Origin: Bacteriovoracaceae bacterium
GTDB taxonomy: Bacteria > Bdellovibrionota > Bacteriovoracia > Bacteriovoracales > Bacteriovoracaceae
Reading direction: 5' to 3'
Assembly (NCBI GenBank): GCA_020630335.1
Contig: JAHDBN010000004.1
Location: forward strand, 91,260 to 155,259
Length of the DNA stretch: 64,000 bases
Numbering within the stretch: the stretch's first letter is position 1; every line of letters begins with the position of its first letter. Below the pieces are notes generated by a model. The model was given only the letters and a program-made list of their open reading frames with translations, had not been told where the DNA came from and did not search any database. Positions 35,043 through 43,896 of the stretch are shown here, in pieces. A program made the translations under genes and the position numbers.

Positions 35043-36323
35043 ATGAGTTCTATATCCAATATAAAAGCAAGACAAATTTTAGATTCAAGAGGAAATCCTA
35101 CCCTTGAAGCAGAGGTTCATACAAGTTGTGGGAAGATCGGAATTGCAGCCGTTCCTTCAGGTGCTTCAACTGGTTCCAGGGAAGCTTTAGAATTAAGAGA
35201 TCATGATAAATCTATGTTTCTTGGAAAATCAGTTTTAAAGGCCATAAAAAATGTAAATGATGTCATTGCTCCTAAAGTAATGGGGATGAGTGTTTTTGCT
35301 CAAAGAGAAGTTGATCAAGCGATGCTTGATTTAGATGGAACAGAAAATAAAGAAAACTTAGGGGCCAATGCAATTCTGGCAGTAAGCCTTGCTCTTGCTA
35401 AAGCTGGAGCTGAAGCAAAATCAAAAGAGCTTTATAAATACTTAAGAGAAGATTTGAATTGTCCTTTTTATGTAGATAATTATGTTTTACCTGTTCCTTT
35501 GATGAACATTATTAATGGAGGGGAGCATGCTTCAAATTCTTTAGATATTCAAGAGTTTATGATTGTTCCTAAACTTTCAGAGAGCTTTTCTAAAAATCTT
35601 CAAGCGGGAGTCGAAATCTTTCATCATTTGAAAAAAGTCTTGCAAGCACAAGGGCATTCTACAAACGTAGGTGATGAAGGTGGATTTGCACCAAACTTAA
35701 AAAATCATGATGAAGCGATGAAATGTATATTATCGGCAATTGAAAGTGCTGGATATAAAGCTGGTGAGGAAATTTTATTAAGCTTAGATGTAGCAGCTAG
35801 TGAATTTTATAAAAATGGAAAATATCACTTTTCTACTGGAGATGAACTTAATACTTCAGAGATGATTAGTTATTTAAAGAAAATGGGAGAGACGTATCCT
35901 ATGTATTCTATTGAGGATGGATTAGCTGAAGATGATCAAGAGGGTTGGGTAGATTTAAATAAAGCCATTGGAGAAAATCTTTTATCTATTGGAGATGACT
36001 TATTTGTTACGAATAAAAAAATCTTAGAAAAAGGAATCGAAAAAAAACAAGCAAACTCTATATTAGTGAAAGTTAATCAAATCGGTAGCCTTTCTGAAAC
36101 ATTTGATACTTTAGAGTTAGCCTTTAAAAATAATATTAAAGCAGTTATTAGTCATCGATCAGGAGAAACTGCTGATACGTTTATAGCTGACTTAGCTGTA
36201 GCAACTAGTGCTGGACATATAAAAACAGGTTCAGCTAGCAGAAGTGATAGAGTTGAAAAGTACAACAGATTAATGAGAATAGAAGAAGATCTGGGAAAGG
36301 ATGCAAAATATTTCCAAATCTAA
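35043..36323 (+). CDS. eno: Enolase
   Basis: Enolase interconverts 2-phosphoglycerate and phosphoenolpyruvate. The 426 residues show AVPSGASTGSREALELRD, LNIINGG-type LMNIINGGEHASN, VGDEGGFAPN, SIEDGLAEDD, VKVNQIGSLSET and SHRSGETADTFIADLAVA; the catalytic Glu and Lys lie within these blocks. Length is normal. The start lies right after a TATAAT with no ribosome-binding site. The next gene follows after 12 bases with AGGAGG. Confidence 0.98.
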   Translation: MSSISNIKARQILDSRGNPTLEAEVHTSCGKIGIAAVPSGASTGSREALELRDHDKSMFLGKSVLKAIKNVNDVIAPKVMGMSVFAQREVDQAMLDLDGTENKENLGANAILAVSLALAKAGAEAKSKELYKYLREDLNCPFYVDNYVLPVPLMNIINGGEHASNSLDIQEFMIVPKLSESFSKNLQAGVEIFHHLKKVLQAQGHSTNVGDEGGFAPNLKNHDEAMKCILSAIESAGYKAGEEILLSLDVAASEFYKNGKYHFSTGDELNTSEMISYLKKMGETYPMYSIEDGLAEDDQEGWVDLNKAIGENLLSIGDDLFVTNKKILEKGIEKKQANSILVKVNQIGSLSETFDTLELAFKNNIKAVISHRSGETADTFIADLAVATSAGHIKTGSASRSDRVEKYNRLMRIEEDLGKDAKYFQI

Positions 36324-36335
36324 CAGGAGGTTAGT

Positions 36336-36947
36336 ATGGAGAAAAAATATATTCTAACTTTGACTTTTGAAGAACAAAATCATTTCTTTCAAAAGTTAAA
36401 AAACTTTAAAAAAAGAAACTCTTTTAGCCAAGAAGTTAGTTCAACTATCAACCTTCCATTAATAGCTCCATTTTCATTCAGAAATGAAACCGAAAGATTG
36501 AGAACTATTGACATGTTCGAAGAAGAGATTTCATCATTTTTTATAGATAGTTCTGAGATCCATTCAGTTACATTTACAGGCTTAGATGTTTACGAGCATT
36601 ACAAAAAGTTTCTTCTCTATCTAAATCCAAGATTTTCAATAGATTTTTATCACTGTATAGAATCATTAAAAGAGATAAAGAAGAAAAATACTGTCTCTCT
36701 AAAAAAGAAAGAAGCAAAAAATCCTTACCTTCTAATGGGAAAGTTTAATCAAGAGAATAATTTCAAAGATGCTTATAAAGAAGCAAATAATGAATTTTGG
36801 TTTCCAGTAGATTTAAATGTAAAAAGTATAGTTTTACTGGAGAAGAATACTCACCAATGGAATGAGGTAAAAACGTTTATTGAATTCGATTCACTTCAAG
36901 ACTTTAGTTCTTCTGAAAAATCTCTTAAGATAAAAATTATAAACTAG
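36336..36947 (+). CDS. Protein of unknown function downstream of enolase
   Basis: The 203 residues contain no signal peptide or membrane helix. AGGAGG precedes the ATG. The pattern of alternating strands and helices (YILTLTFEEQNHFFQKL; INLPLIAPFSF; LMGKF; a final FIEFDSL) loosely recalls 2H phosphoesterase (2'-5' RNA ligase-like) proteins. The two HxT motifs that define active members are absent, so I do not assign that function. It is probably co-transcribed with eno and with the next gene, which starts three bases later. Confidence 0.75.
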   Translation: MEKKYILTLTFEEQNHFFQKLKNFKKRNSFSQEVSSTINLPLIAPFSFRNETERLRTIDMFEEEISSFFIDSSEIHSVTFTGLDVYEHYKKFLLYLNPRFSIDFYHCIESLKEIKKKNTVSLKKKEAKNPYLLMGKFNQENNFKDAYKEANNEFWFPVDLNVKSIVLLEKNTHQWNEVKTFIEFDSLQDFSSSEKSLKIKIIN

Positions 36948-36949
36948 TT

Positions 36950-37669
36950 ATGAAAAAAATTATTAATATATTATTTGGATTTTTAATTGTTTCTCAACTT
37001 GGCCTTGCTAAGAAATTTGAAAACAATTATATTTCTTTTGATTTACCTGTTGGTTGGGAATGTTCTTTAGAAGGAACAGAGTATATTTGCCAAAGTACGA
37101 TAGAAGAAAGAAAGAAAGAAGCTATTGTGATCTTTGCTGCCAAAATGAGAGGAAAAACTGATACCTTGAGGCACTATCAAGCTTATTTAAAGAAAAGAAA
37201 AAAAATGAAACTTGAAAGTGGAGAAATTCTAGTAAGTGAGCCAAAAGCAATTAAAGTTTCTAAAATTAATAATCATAGCTGGATAAATGCTTTGCACCTA
37301 TCAAGTGAAATACCAGATTATTACACTCGATATCTTGCGACAGTAAAAGATGATCTTGGTATAGCTTTTACTATGTCTATTGCTAGGCCTTTTTACTCAA
37401 CTTATAGAGGGCATTTTTCAAAAATGATTAACTCTATTCGAGTTTTTAGAAAAAGAGGTGGCAAGGTAGGGAAGAGTTCTAAATTTAAAGATTCTAAAAA
37501 GAGAACCTTATTAGATGAGATAGAAATGGTTTCTCAAGAAGATTTCTCTCCAATTAACCTTGATAAAAAAGCTAAAGAAGTTAAAAAGAAAGATGGAAGC
37601 AGTGATCTTATGTTTTACATCTTGATCTTAGTAGGACTTTTAGCTTTTATTTTTCTTAGAAAACGCTAA
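36950..37669 (+). CDS. Exported protein with C-terminal membrane anchor, unknown
   Basis: The 239 residues have a signal peptide (MKKIINILFGFLIVSQLGLA), a folded domain of about 140 residues with two Cys (Cys39, Cys47), a charged Lys-rich linker, and a C-terminal helix followed by RKR (LMFYILILVGLLAFIFLRKR). The arrangement, with a periplasmic domain anchored at the C-terminus and a basic stop-transfer end, resembles sorting-signal layouts. I recognise no family. It lies between enolase and the gliding operon and may be an accessory of either. Confidence 0.72.
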   Translation: MKKIINILFGFLIVSQLGLAKKFENNYISFDLPVGWECSLEGTEYICQSTIEERKKEAIVIFAAKMRGKTDTLRHYQAYLKKRKKMKLESGEILVSEPKAIKVSKINNHSWINALHLSSEIPDYYTRYLATVKDDLGIAFTMSIARPFYSTYRGHFSKMINSIRVFRKRGGKVGKSSKFKDSKKRTLLDEIEMVSQEDFSPINLDKKAKEVKKKDGSSDLMFYILILVGLLAFIFLRKR

Positions 37670-37788
37670 TTCTTTTCAAATATTTGAAAAAAAGGAATAC
37701 CTTTTGGGTCATTCAATCCATCTTTCATAATAAAGATAGCAACCAAAAGACCGAGCAAAACGATCAGGCGCAAAGTTTTTTTATTCAT
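37666..37788 (-). CDS. Small single-helix membrane protein (40 residues)
   Basis: A short frame on the minus strand starts at an ATG at 37788: MNKKTLRLIVLLGLLVAIF then a polar, Pro-containing tail. It has one N-terminal membrane helix with a basic start and overlaps the end of the convergent gene by four bases. TATAGA ends 8 bases before the ATG, so a leaderless mRNA is likely. It is too short to be certain from coding signals alone. Confidence 0.45.
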   Translation of the reverse strand: MNKKTLRLIVLLGLLVAIFIMKDGLNDPKGIPFFQIFEKN

Positions 37789-37803
37789 AATTTTAGTCTA
37801 TAC

Positions 37804-37820
37804 ACTGCAAAGATTGCAGT
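37804..37820. repeat. 17-bp palindrome between divergent promoters
   Basis: ACTGCAA-aga-TTGCAGT has perfect 7-bp arms and a 3-base centre. It lies upstream of the small minus-strand gene's -10 box and about 25 bases upstream of the extended -10 of the gliding operon. It could be an operator serving one or both; the regulator is unknown. Confidence 0.5.
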
Positions 37821-37843
37821 AAAGTCTTCTTGATTTCAGAGAA

Positions 37844-37852
37844 TGATATAAT
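37844..37852 (+). promoter_or_regulatory. Extended -10 promoter of the gliding-motility operon
   Basis: TGATATAAT is a perfect TGn-TATAAT extended -10. A matching -35 is not evident, as is usual for this type. The start point would be near 37859. AAGGA then precedes the ATG at 37891. The palindrome at 37804-37820 lies upstream. Confidence 0.6.
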
Positions 37853-37890
37853 AAGTCTGTTAAACCTAATTTATTTTAGGATAAGGATTT

Positions 37891-38562
37891 ATGAAATACT
37901 TGTTACAATTTTTGATGCTAGGTTGTCTGTTGTCTTCTTCTTTTAGTTTTGCTGATACAAAATATGAGGATTTAGACGGAGTTTTTATTAAAGCAGTTGA
38001 TAATTATCCCGCTTTGAAAAAAAATGAATTTGCTATTGGTGCGGCCTTCTTACCTTTTGATCCTTACTTTTATGGTATAGGAATTACTCTCGCTTACACT
38101 CGTTATTTTAATAAAAGATGGGGTTGGGAAGTTTTAAGTGGAGATTTTCTTTTTGGAATTCAAACACCGCTTGCTGATGAAGTCTTAAGAGTGACAGCAA
38201 ATGCTGGAGCTCCTGTTGAACCAGATGATTTCGAACAAACTCAATTTTTAGTTAATAGTAATTTAAAATATGTTTTAAGTTACGGGAAAAATATCTTTTT
38301 AGATAAATTTATTCGGCTTAATAGAACTGAATTAGTGTTTGGATTAGGGACAATTGGAACCACGGGTCAAATTAGTTCTAAAGGTGGAAGTGGGGAAACC
38401 TATATAGCTGTAAATTTAGGTTTTCAATTAGATTTTTCAATATCAAAAACAATGTCTTGGAAACTTGAATATATGAATCATATTAATCTTCAAAGAAATA
38501 ATGTTGGGAATAATTTTTTAGAGTTTGGGGAATTTAAAGGCATGCTTGCTTGGAGATTTTAA
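37891..38562 (+). CDS. Gliding-motility outer-membrane beta-barrel (GltA/GltB-like)
   Basis: The 223 residues have a signal peptide (MKYLLQFLMLGCLLSSSFSFA), then amphipathic strands and a terminal aromatic residue (FKGMLAWRF). It shares a YPxLKK opening and barrel layout with the gene at 43030, so they are paralogues. In Myxococcus the Glt complex includes paired outer-membrane barrels encoded with TPR proteins and the Agl motor; the context here is the same. I assign the role mainly from that gene order. First gene of a nine-gene plus-strand operon. Confidence 0.78.
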   Translation: MKYLLQFLMLGCLLSSSFSFADTKYEDLDGVFIKAVDNYPALKKNEFAIGAAFLPFDPYFYGIGITLAYTRYFNKRWGWEVLSGDFLFGIQTPLADEVLRVTANAGAPVEPDDFEQTQFLVNSNLKYVLSYGKNIFLDKFIRLNRTELVFGLGTIGTTGQISSKGGSGETYIAVNLGFQLDFSISKTMSWKLEYMNHINLQRNNVGNNFLEFGEFKGMLAWRF

Positions 38563-38568
38563 GAAGAA

Positions 38569-39900
38569 ATGAAAATATTATTAATATTTTTTACATTTTT
38601 AAGTTTTAATACCTTTTCTCAAGCTAAAGTTAAATGGGAAGGAAAAATTCCAAGCATTGCTAGTAAGCCTGAGCGCTGGCATAAAATGATTGATGAGATG
38701 TACAAAAATGAAATGTACTTCGGTGTTCTTGCCTCATCATTTCGCATGATTCATTTCTTTGATGATCTCAAGAGTAAAGAGAAAGCTTTTCAGTATTTGG
38801 TTGCACTTATTGATATTGGATACCCTCATAGTTTAATGGATATTTTCTTTGTTGGAGATTTAGACAGAGGAGAAAAAGATCAATTTACACAAAGTTATAA
38901 CTTTTATAAAGGTGTGGGAAACAAACTTAAAAATATGCAGAAGTGGTCAGATGATTTCTTCAAAAGATTAGATAAAGAAAACTTTAAGAAATTTAAATTT
39001 TACCAAGCAATTGAACTTTATAATAAAGGACAATTGTTTGAAAGCTCAATCATCTTAGATCAAATTTTGAGATCTCCTCTTAAAGAATCAGATTTCACTT
39101 TTGCCAAAAAAGTTATGAGAACAAAGGCCCGTATTCATTTCGAGAGAAAAGAATATGAGAAATCTCTTAGCTATTATGATGAATTTTTATTAAAAGTTAA
39201 TCCATTAACCCCAAGTGATTGGATGGAAAAAGCATGGAATCTTTATTATTTGAAAAAATATGATGAGTTAATGGGAACACTTTATAACTTAGAAGCAAAA
39301 TCCTCTAAAGGGTATCCATCATTTGAAAAGTATATCCTAAGAGCTCAAGTTTATTTAGAGAATTGCAGAGTTAAAAATATAACAAATTTAATGAGAAGTT
39401 TTAATAAAGAGTTTAAAAGCTCTGTTGATGGTATAGTTAGAGGGAAAAGATTATCTAAGCTAAAACAATTACATCGAGTAGCTAGAACCACTCATCCTCA
39501 ATATAAAAAAGTATTAGATTCAATAGTAAAACTTTCTAAAGAGAGAAAAGCAATAGGTGAACTCTCTGGGCGAAATAGATCTCTTGCAAAGTATTTATAT
39601 AATTCAGAATTAGTTATTTTGAAAAAATATGCAGGCTTTTATAAAGAAAAGGCCTTAGATCAAGCAGCAGAAGAATTAACAATGCTTTCAGAGTCTTTAA
39701 AGTTTCTTGGCTATTCTACAGCAAGAGAGAAGTATAATCCTTTGACTGTTTTTATACCAAGAGAAAAAGAAACAGAAAGTTTAGTTGATGTTATTGATTA
39801 TGAAAATAAAGGGTTCGTCTTTAAGTGGAAACAACTTGGTGACTACTGGAGAGATGAAAGACAAAAATATTACGGATCAATGGATAGCAAATGCGATTAA
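38569..39900 (+). CDS. TPR periplasmic gliding protein (AglT/GltE-like)
   Basis: The 443 residues begin with a signal peptide (MKILLIFFTFLSFNTFSQA). Helical TPR-like repeats dominate the middle (FYQAIELYNKGQLFESSIILDQIL; RIHFERKEYEKSLSYYDEFLL; AWNLYYLKKYDELMGTL). AglT/GltE in Myxococcus is a periplasmic TPR protein of the gliding machine; order and size fit. It starts seven bases after the barrel gene. The next gene overlaps its end by ten bases. Confidence 0.75.
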   Translation: MKILLIFFTFLSFNTFSQAKVKWEGKIPSIASKPERWHKMIDEMYKNEMYFGVLASSFRMIHFFDDLKSKEKAFQYLVALIDIGYPHSLMDIFFVGDLDRGEKDQFTQSYNFYKGVGNKLKNMQKWSDDFFKRLDKENFKKFKFYQAIELYNKGQLFESSIILDQILRSPLKESDFTFAKKVMRTKARIHFERKEYEKSLSYYDEFLLKVNPLTPSDWMEKAWNLYYLKKYDELMGTLYNLEAKSSKGYPSFEKYILRAQVYLENCRVKNITNLMRSFNKEFKSSVDGIVRGKRLSKLKQLHRVARTTHPQYKKVLDSIVKLSKERKAIGELSGRNRSLAKYLYNSELVILKKYAGFYKEKALDQAAEELTMLSESLKFLGYSTAREKYNPLTVFIPREKETESLVDVIDYENKGFVFKWKQLGDYWRDERQKYYGSMDSKCD

Positions 39901-42900
39901 TTATTTTAAGTTTATTATTTAGTTTTACTTTTACCTTTGCAGCTAGCGGAGAAAAAGATTTTAATCGAAAGTTAAAAAAGATGTACGATCGTATTAATAA
40001 GTCTATAGAAATATTAAGATCGCAAATTACATCTAATCAAGCAGCACCATACCTGCCTAATTTATTTATGGAACAAGCGGGACTTTTAAGTCAGAAAGCA
40101 AATGTGATGTATTATCTCAAAATGGAGAAACTAAAAGGCGAGAAAGCAGAAGGTGATGCTGGAGCAAAGCAATTTGAAGACGTAGTAGCGATTACAAAAG
40201 AATCCATAGAAGTTTATAATAAGGTCATCAAAGAATTTCCAAAGTTTAAAGGATTACCAAGAGCTTACTATTCGATGGCATTAGGACAAAGATCAATTGA
40301 TGATCGAGTACCATTTATGCAAACTGCGAATAAGATTATAAAAAAATATCCGGGAACAAAAGAAGCAATTCAATCTCGATTGTTGTTAGGCCAGTTTCAG
40401 TTTGACGGCGGAGTCTATGATGAAGCTTTAAAAAACTTCATGCCAGTGTCTAAGTCAAGCTTCTCTTATGAAAGAAATGCTGCCAAATACAAAATGGGCC
40501 TTATTAGACTTGCTCAAGGTAAGCATAAGCAATCACTAAATTACTTTAAAGAAGTTGTTACAGATAAAGATCTTAAAGCAGACGATAATGAAAAACAGCT
40601 CTCTCTTGATTCAAAAGATGTAAAATCTAGTTTAAAAAGAGAAGCTTTAATTGATTCTGTTAGAGCATTTACAGAAGTATTTAAGAAAAATGCTAAGCCT
40701 ATTAAGTATTACTCAGAGATAGCTCCTTCAGAAAACCTTTTCCAAGAAGTTATTGAAAAGCTTTCTTACAGGTACATTCATCAGAAAAAATATAATGAAG
40801 CAGTGAAGCTCTTAAGAACACTTAGTGAAAGAAATTCAAACCCTGAGAAGGTTCTAAATATATACAAAGAAGTTCTACTCATGATTCCATTGGATAAAAG
40901 AGTTGATATTCCAATTAGTGAAATTGAATTTGTCATATCTAGATATCTACAATTTAATAATTTCTTTAGTCTTAAAAGAACTGTAAAGAAAAGTACTTAT
41001 GATTTTTTTGAAAAGCAGTTAAGAGATCTAGCAACAAGATCACATGAAAAAGGAAAAAAGACTAAAGGAGAATTACAGAAAGGATATTTAACTAAAGCAG
41101 ATGCATTTTATAATTTATATTTTGCAACTTTTCCTAGAACTAAACATTCAGTAAAGCTTGCGATGAATATGGGTGATACTCATTTTCGACTTAATAATTA
41201 TCTTAAAAGTGGAGATTACTATTTAAGAGTTTTTAAAGGAGAGTTTGGTAGAACTAAGCAAAGATCTGATGCTATAAAAAATGCAATCTATGCTCTTCAA
41301 AAGAATAAAGAGTATAGTTTTTATGAAACAAGAAGAGTTAATGGATTATTAATTGAGTCGATTAAAAATTATATGAGATTTGATACATCTAAAAGAAAAG
41401 ATCCAAAAACAAATTATTCACTTGCAAAGGCCTATTACGATCAAGGTTTTTATAAAATGGCATTGCCAAAACTGTATACTTATATGAAAAGATTTCCAAA
41501 TCATAAGCATGCTCAAGATGCTAGTGATTTAGTTTTAGATTATTATAATGTAAAAGCTGATTTTAAAGGAATTATATCTGCAAGTAATAAGATTTTAAGC
41601 ATGAAACTTCCGAATAAATCTTTAAATTCTAAAGTTGCACAGATTAGAGATCAAGCGAAGCTTAAAAAACTTCAAAAAATTGTTCATAATAGTGCAGGAA
41701 CAAGTAGTAGTACAGGGGAGAGTTACTTAAAGCATGCAGCGAACTTAAGCTCAGATCTTAGAAATTTAGCACTGAAAAAAGCATTAGATGCTTCTAAAGC
41801 TGAAAAAGATTTCCAAACTTTTCTAAAAACCGCTACTGTTATGGCAAGAGCTGAGAAAGATCCTGCAAAGAGAAGTGAAATAGAGTCATCTATTGCTCAA
41901 GAGCAATTAAAAATGACAAACTTTGATCAAGCATTTTCAAAATATATGAAATTAAGTTCAAGCGGAACTTCAGAAAGTAAAGTTGCAGCTTTCCAGCAAG
42001 CAGTAAGTCTGGCCGTTGCGCTGAAAGATGTAAATAAATTGTCTCAGCTTGGTAGCAAAGCTTCTATGATTAGATCATTAGGCAGTGATTACAAAGCTCA
42101 ACTTGAGCAGCAATTAACAAGTATTCTAGAGTCTCCTGTCCGTGTACCAAGCAGTTTAGGTGTGACGATTAAGGCCTTAGGTAAGAGCCCTGCTCTTGCT
42201 CAAGCTCTTTATAAAGCTCAACCTCGATTAAGTTCTTCTATGAAGAGTTATGCAAGAAGTGTCGGTTCTCAGATTTGCTCTTCTGGAGGAGGATCAGTTT
42301 GTAATTGGATGGGACTTGAGAAAATTGATAATCAGGCAAAATCATTTAATTCAAGTTTAAAGAGTGCAAGTTTAGCAGCTGAGGGAATTGAACAATATGC
42401 TGGTAAATTCTCAGAATTAGCCGGTGCTTATTCTCAAGTAGAAGGGGGAGATGATCCTCAGTTGGCAATGGTGAGTTCACTAAGACAATTTAAACTTTAT
42501 AGTTCTTTTGCTGATTATTTAAAACGAGTTGGAGATAAGAATCCAAGTATCAAAGAAGTTCTTCTAGGAAAGGTTCAAGAAAGTGAGTCTAATGCTCAAA
42601 ACTTTCTACAAAGATGCCAAGAGATTGTTCAATCATCTGGTTTAATAACTCCAACAAATGCTTTTTGTAAAAGTGGAAAGCAAAAAAGTTTTGCAACTAT
42701 TGCATTTTGGGTAAAAGCTAAACCAAGTCGATCTGTAGCATCTAGTCCTGAATCTAGTTTCTCTAGTATAAAGAAAAATTTATTTTCTAGTTTTAAAGCG
42801 GATGACTTATTTGAGATTTCTCAAAAGTATTATAAAAAAGGATCTTATAATTATGCAGCAGCAGCAGCAACATATGCGTTATCTTTAGATGGGGCAGATG

Positions 42901-43028
42901 AAAAAAGTTTAAATACTATAATTGGTTGTAGCTCTAAGAAACTTAATCTTTTAAGTGAAGCAAAATATTTTTTAAAAAATGGATCAGATCTTGGAGGTCT
43001 GAAGTCAAGTTGTTCTAGAGGACTTTAA
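39891..43028 (+). CDS. Large TPR periplasmic gliding protein (AgmU/GltD-like)
   Basis: The 1045 residues have a signal peptide (MRLIILSLLFSFTFTFA) and many tetratricopeptide-like repeats (GQFQFDGGVYDEALKNF; RYIHQKKYNEAVKLL; GDTHFRLNNYLKSGDYYLRVF; KAYYDQGFYKMALPKLYTYM). A Ser/Ala-rich helical C-terminal half follows, with a few Cys. AgmU/GltD in Myxococcus is a large TPR protein of the periplasm. I give the match by layout and context. The ATG overlaps the previous stop region. Confidence 0.75.
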   Translation: MRLIILSLLFSFTFTFAASGEKDFNRKLKKMYDRINKSIEILRSQITSNQAAPYLPNLFMEQAGLLSQKANVMYYLKMEKLKGEKAEGDAGAKQFEDVVAITKESIEVYNKVIKEFPKFKGLPRAYYSMALGQRSIDDRVPFMQTANKIIKKYPGTKEAIQSRLLLGQFQFDGGVYDEALKNFMPVSKSSFSYERNAAKYKMGLIRLAQGKHKQSLNYFKEVVTDKDLKADDNEKQLSLDSKDVKSSLKREALIDSVRAFTEVFKKNAKPIKYYSEIAPSENLFQEVIEKLSYRYIHQKKYNEAVKLLRTLSERNSNPEKVLNIYKEVLLMIPLDKRVDIPISEIEFVISRYLQFNNFFSLKRTVKKSTYDFFEKQLRDLATRSHEKGKKTKGELQKGYLTKADAFYNLYFATFPRTKHSVKLAMNMGDTHFRLNNYLKSGDYYLRVFKGEFGRTKQRSDAIKNAIYALQKNKEYSFYETRRVNGLLIESIKNYMRFDTSKRKDPKTNYSLAKAYYDQGFYKMALPKLYTYMKRFPNHKHAQDASDLVLDYYNVKADFKGIISASNKILSMKLPNKSLNSKVAQIRDQAKLKKLQKIVHNSAGTSSSTGESYLKHAANLSSDLRNLALKKALDASKAEKDFQTFLKTATVMARAEKDPAKRSEIESSIAQEQLKMTNFDQAFSKYMKLSSSGTSESKVAAFQQAVSLAVALKDVNKLSQLGSKASMIRSLGSDYKAQLEQQLTSILESPVRVPSSLGVTIKALGKSPALAQALYKAQPRLSSSMKSYARSVGSQICSSGGGSVCNWMGLEKIDNQAKSFNSSLKSASLAAEGIEQYAGKFSELAGAYSQVEGGDDPQLAMVSSLRQFKLYSSFADYLKRVGDKNPSIKEVLLGKVQESESNAQNFLQRCQEIVQSSGLITPTNAFCKSGKQKSFATIAFWVKAKPSRSVASSPESSFSSIKKNLFSSFKADDLFEISQKYYKKGSYNYAAAAATYALSLDGADEKSLNTIIGCSSKKLNLLSEAKYFLKNGSDLGGLKSSCSRGL

Positions 43029-43029
43029 T

Positions 43030-43782
43030 TTGAAAATTATTTTAATATTTCTATTCTCTTTTCTATCACTCGCAGAAACAAACGTAGCGAATAAACATCA
43101 ATTTGATCAAAACAATGATGAAATTCAAGATACAAAAGTCATTCAAGAGTATCCTGAGTTAAAAAAGTTTTTATTTAAAGCTCCCAAGAACACTTTTTAC
43201 TTAGGATTAGGTTTATCTCCTTTGGGTTTAATGGGATCAAAGTATTTTATGACTTTAAGTCCTTTGCAAGTTCATTGGAAAACGAAATGGCTTGACTGGG
43301 AAATTTTATCAGTCAGCTTAGGCAGAACTTTTACTTCAACTGAGTTTGCAAAGTCATGGAACTTTTCAATTAGGACTGCTCCTAAATTACAACTTTTTAC
43401 TTTGTTTGATAATGTTCAGATTAGTGTTGGAGGTATTTTTGGTGTTGAAGGAATTCAGTATCCAGATGTTGAAGTAAAGTTTCAGTCTCCTAATACTATT
43501 CCGGGTGGATCGGGAGTCTACACAACACAAAGACCAGTAAAACTTTCTGCAACTGGTACGATAATAGGTGGTGTTCTCAGCCAATCAATTAATTTAGACA
43601 ATGGAAATATTTTTCAAATTAATCAAATTTTTTATAAGCAAAAATTTAACTTAAGAGAAAATGATGAAGATTGGATTAGAGTACCTAAGACTGAACATCT
43701 TGCAGCTTTTAATGATCCTGCAATATTTAAAGAACTTGAAGCAAATACAGTCATGATGATTGAATTTGCGTACTTATATTAA
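43030..43782 (+). CDS. Gliding-motility outer-membrane beta-barrel (second paralogue)
   Basis: A TTG start two bases after the preceding stop gives 250 residues: a signal peptide (MKIILIFLFSFLSLA), a polar linker (NKHQFDQNNDEIQDTK), then EYPELKK and a barrel with final aromatic residues (IEFAYLY). It resembles the barrel at 37891. The two may form the outer-membrane part of the Glt complex, as GltA and GltB do. Confidence 0.75.
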   Translation: MKIILIFLFSFLSLAETNVANKHQFDQNNDEIQDTKVIQEYPELKKFLFKAPKNTFYLGLGLSPLGLMGSKYFMTLSPLQVHWKTKWLDWEILSVSLGRTFTSTEFAKSWNFSIRTAPKLQLFTLFDNVQISVGGIFGVEGIQYPDVEVKFQSPNTIPGGSGVYTTQRPVKLSATGTIIGGVLSQSINLDNGNIFQINQIFYKQKFNLRENDEDWIRVPKTEHLAAFNDPAIFKELEANTVMMIEFAYLY

Positions 43783-43896
43783 AAACTTGAGTTGATAAGA
43801 CCGGAAAAAAAGTTCACTTATTGAGTAAGTTTTAAGTGATAGAAGAAAAAGACGATAAATATCATAGAAAAAATCTATGACCTTAAGGAGAGAACA

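Noticed and set aside
36336-36947. 2'-5' RNA ligase-like (2H phosphoesterase) assignment
   Set aside because: The two HxT motifs are absent, so the resemblance is only in strand and helix pattern.
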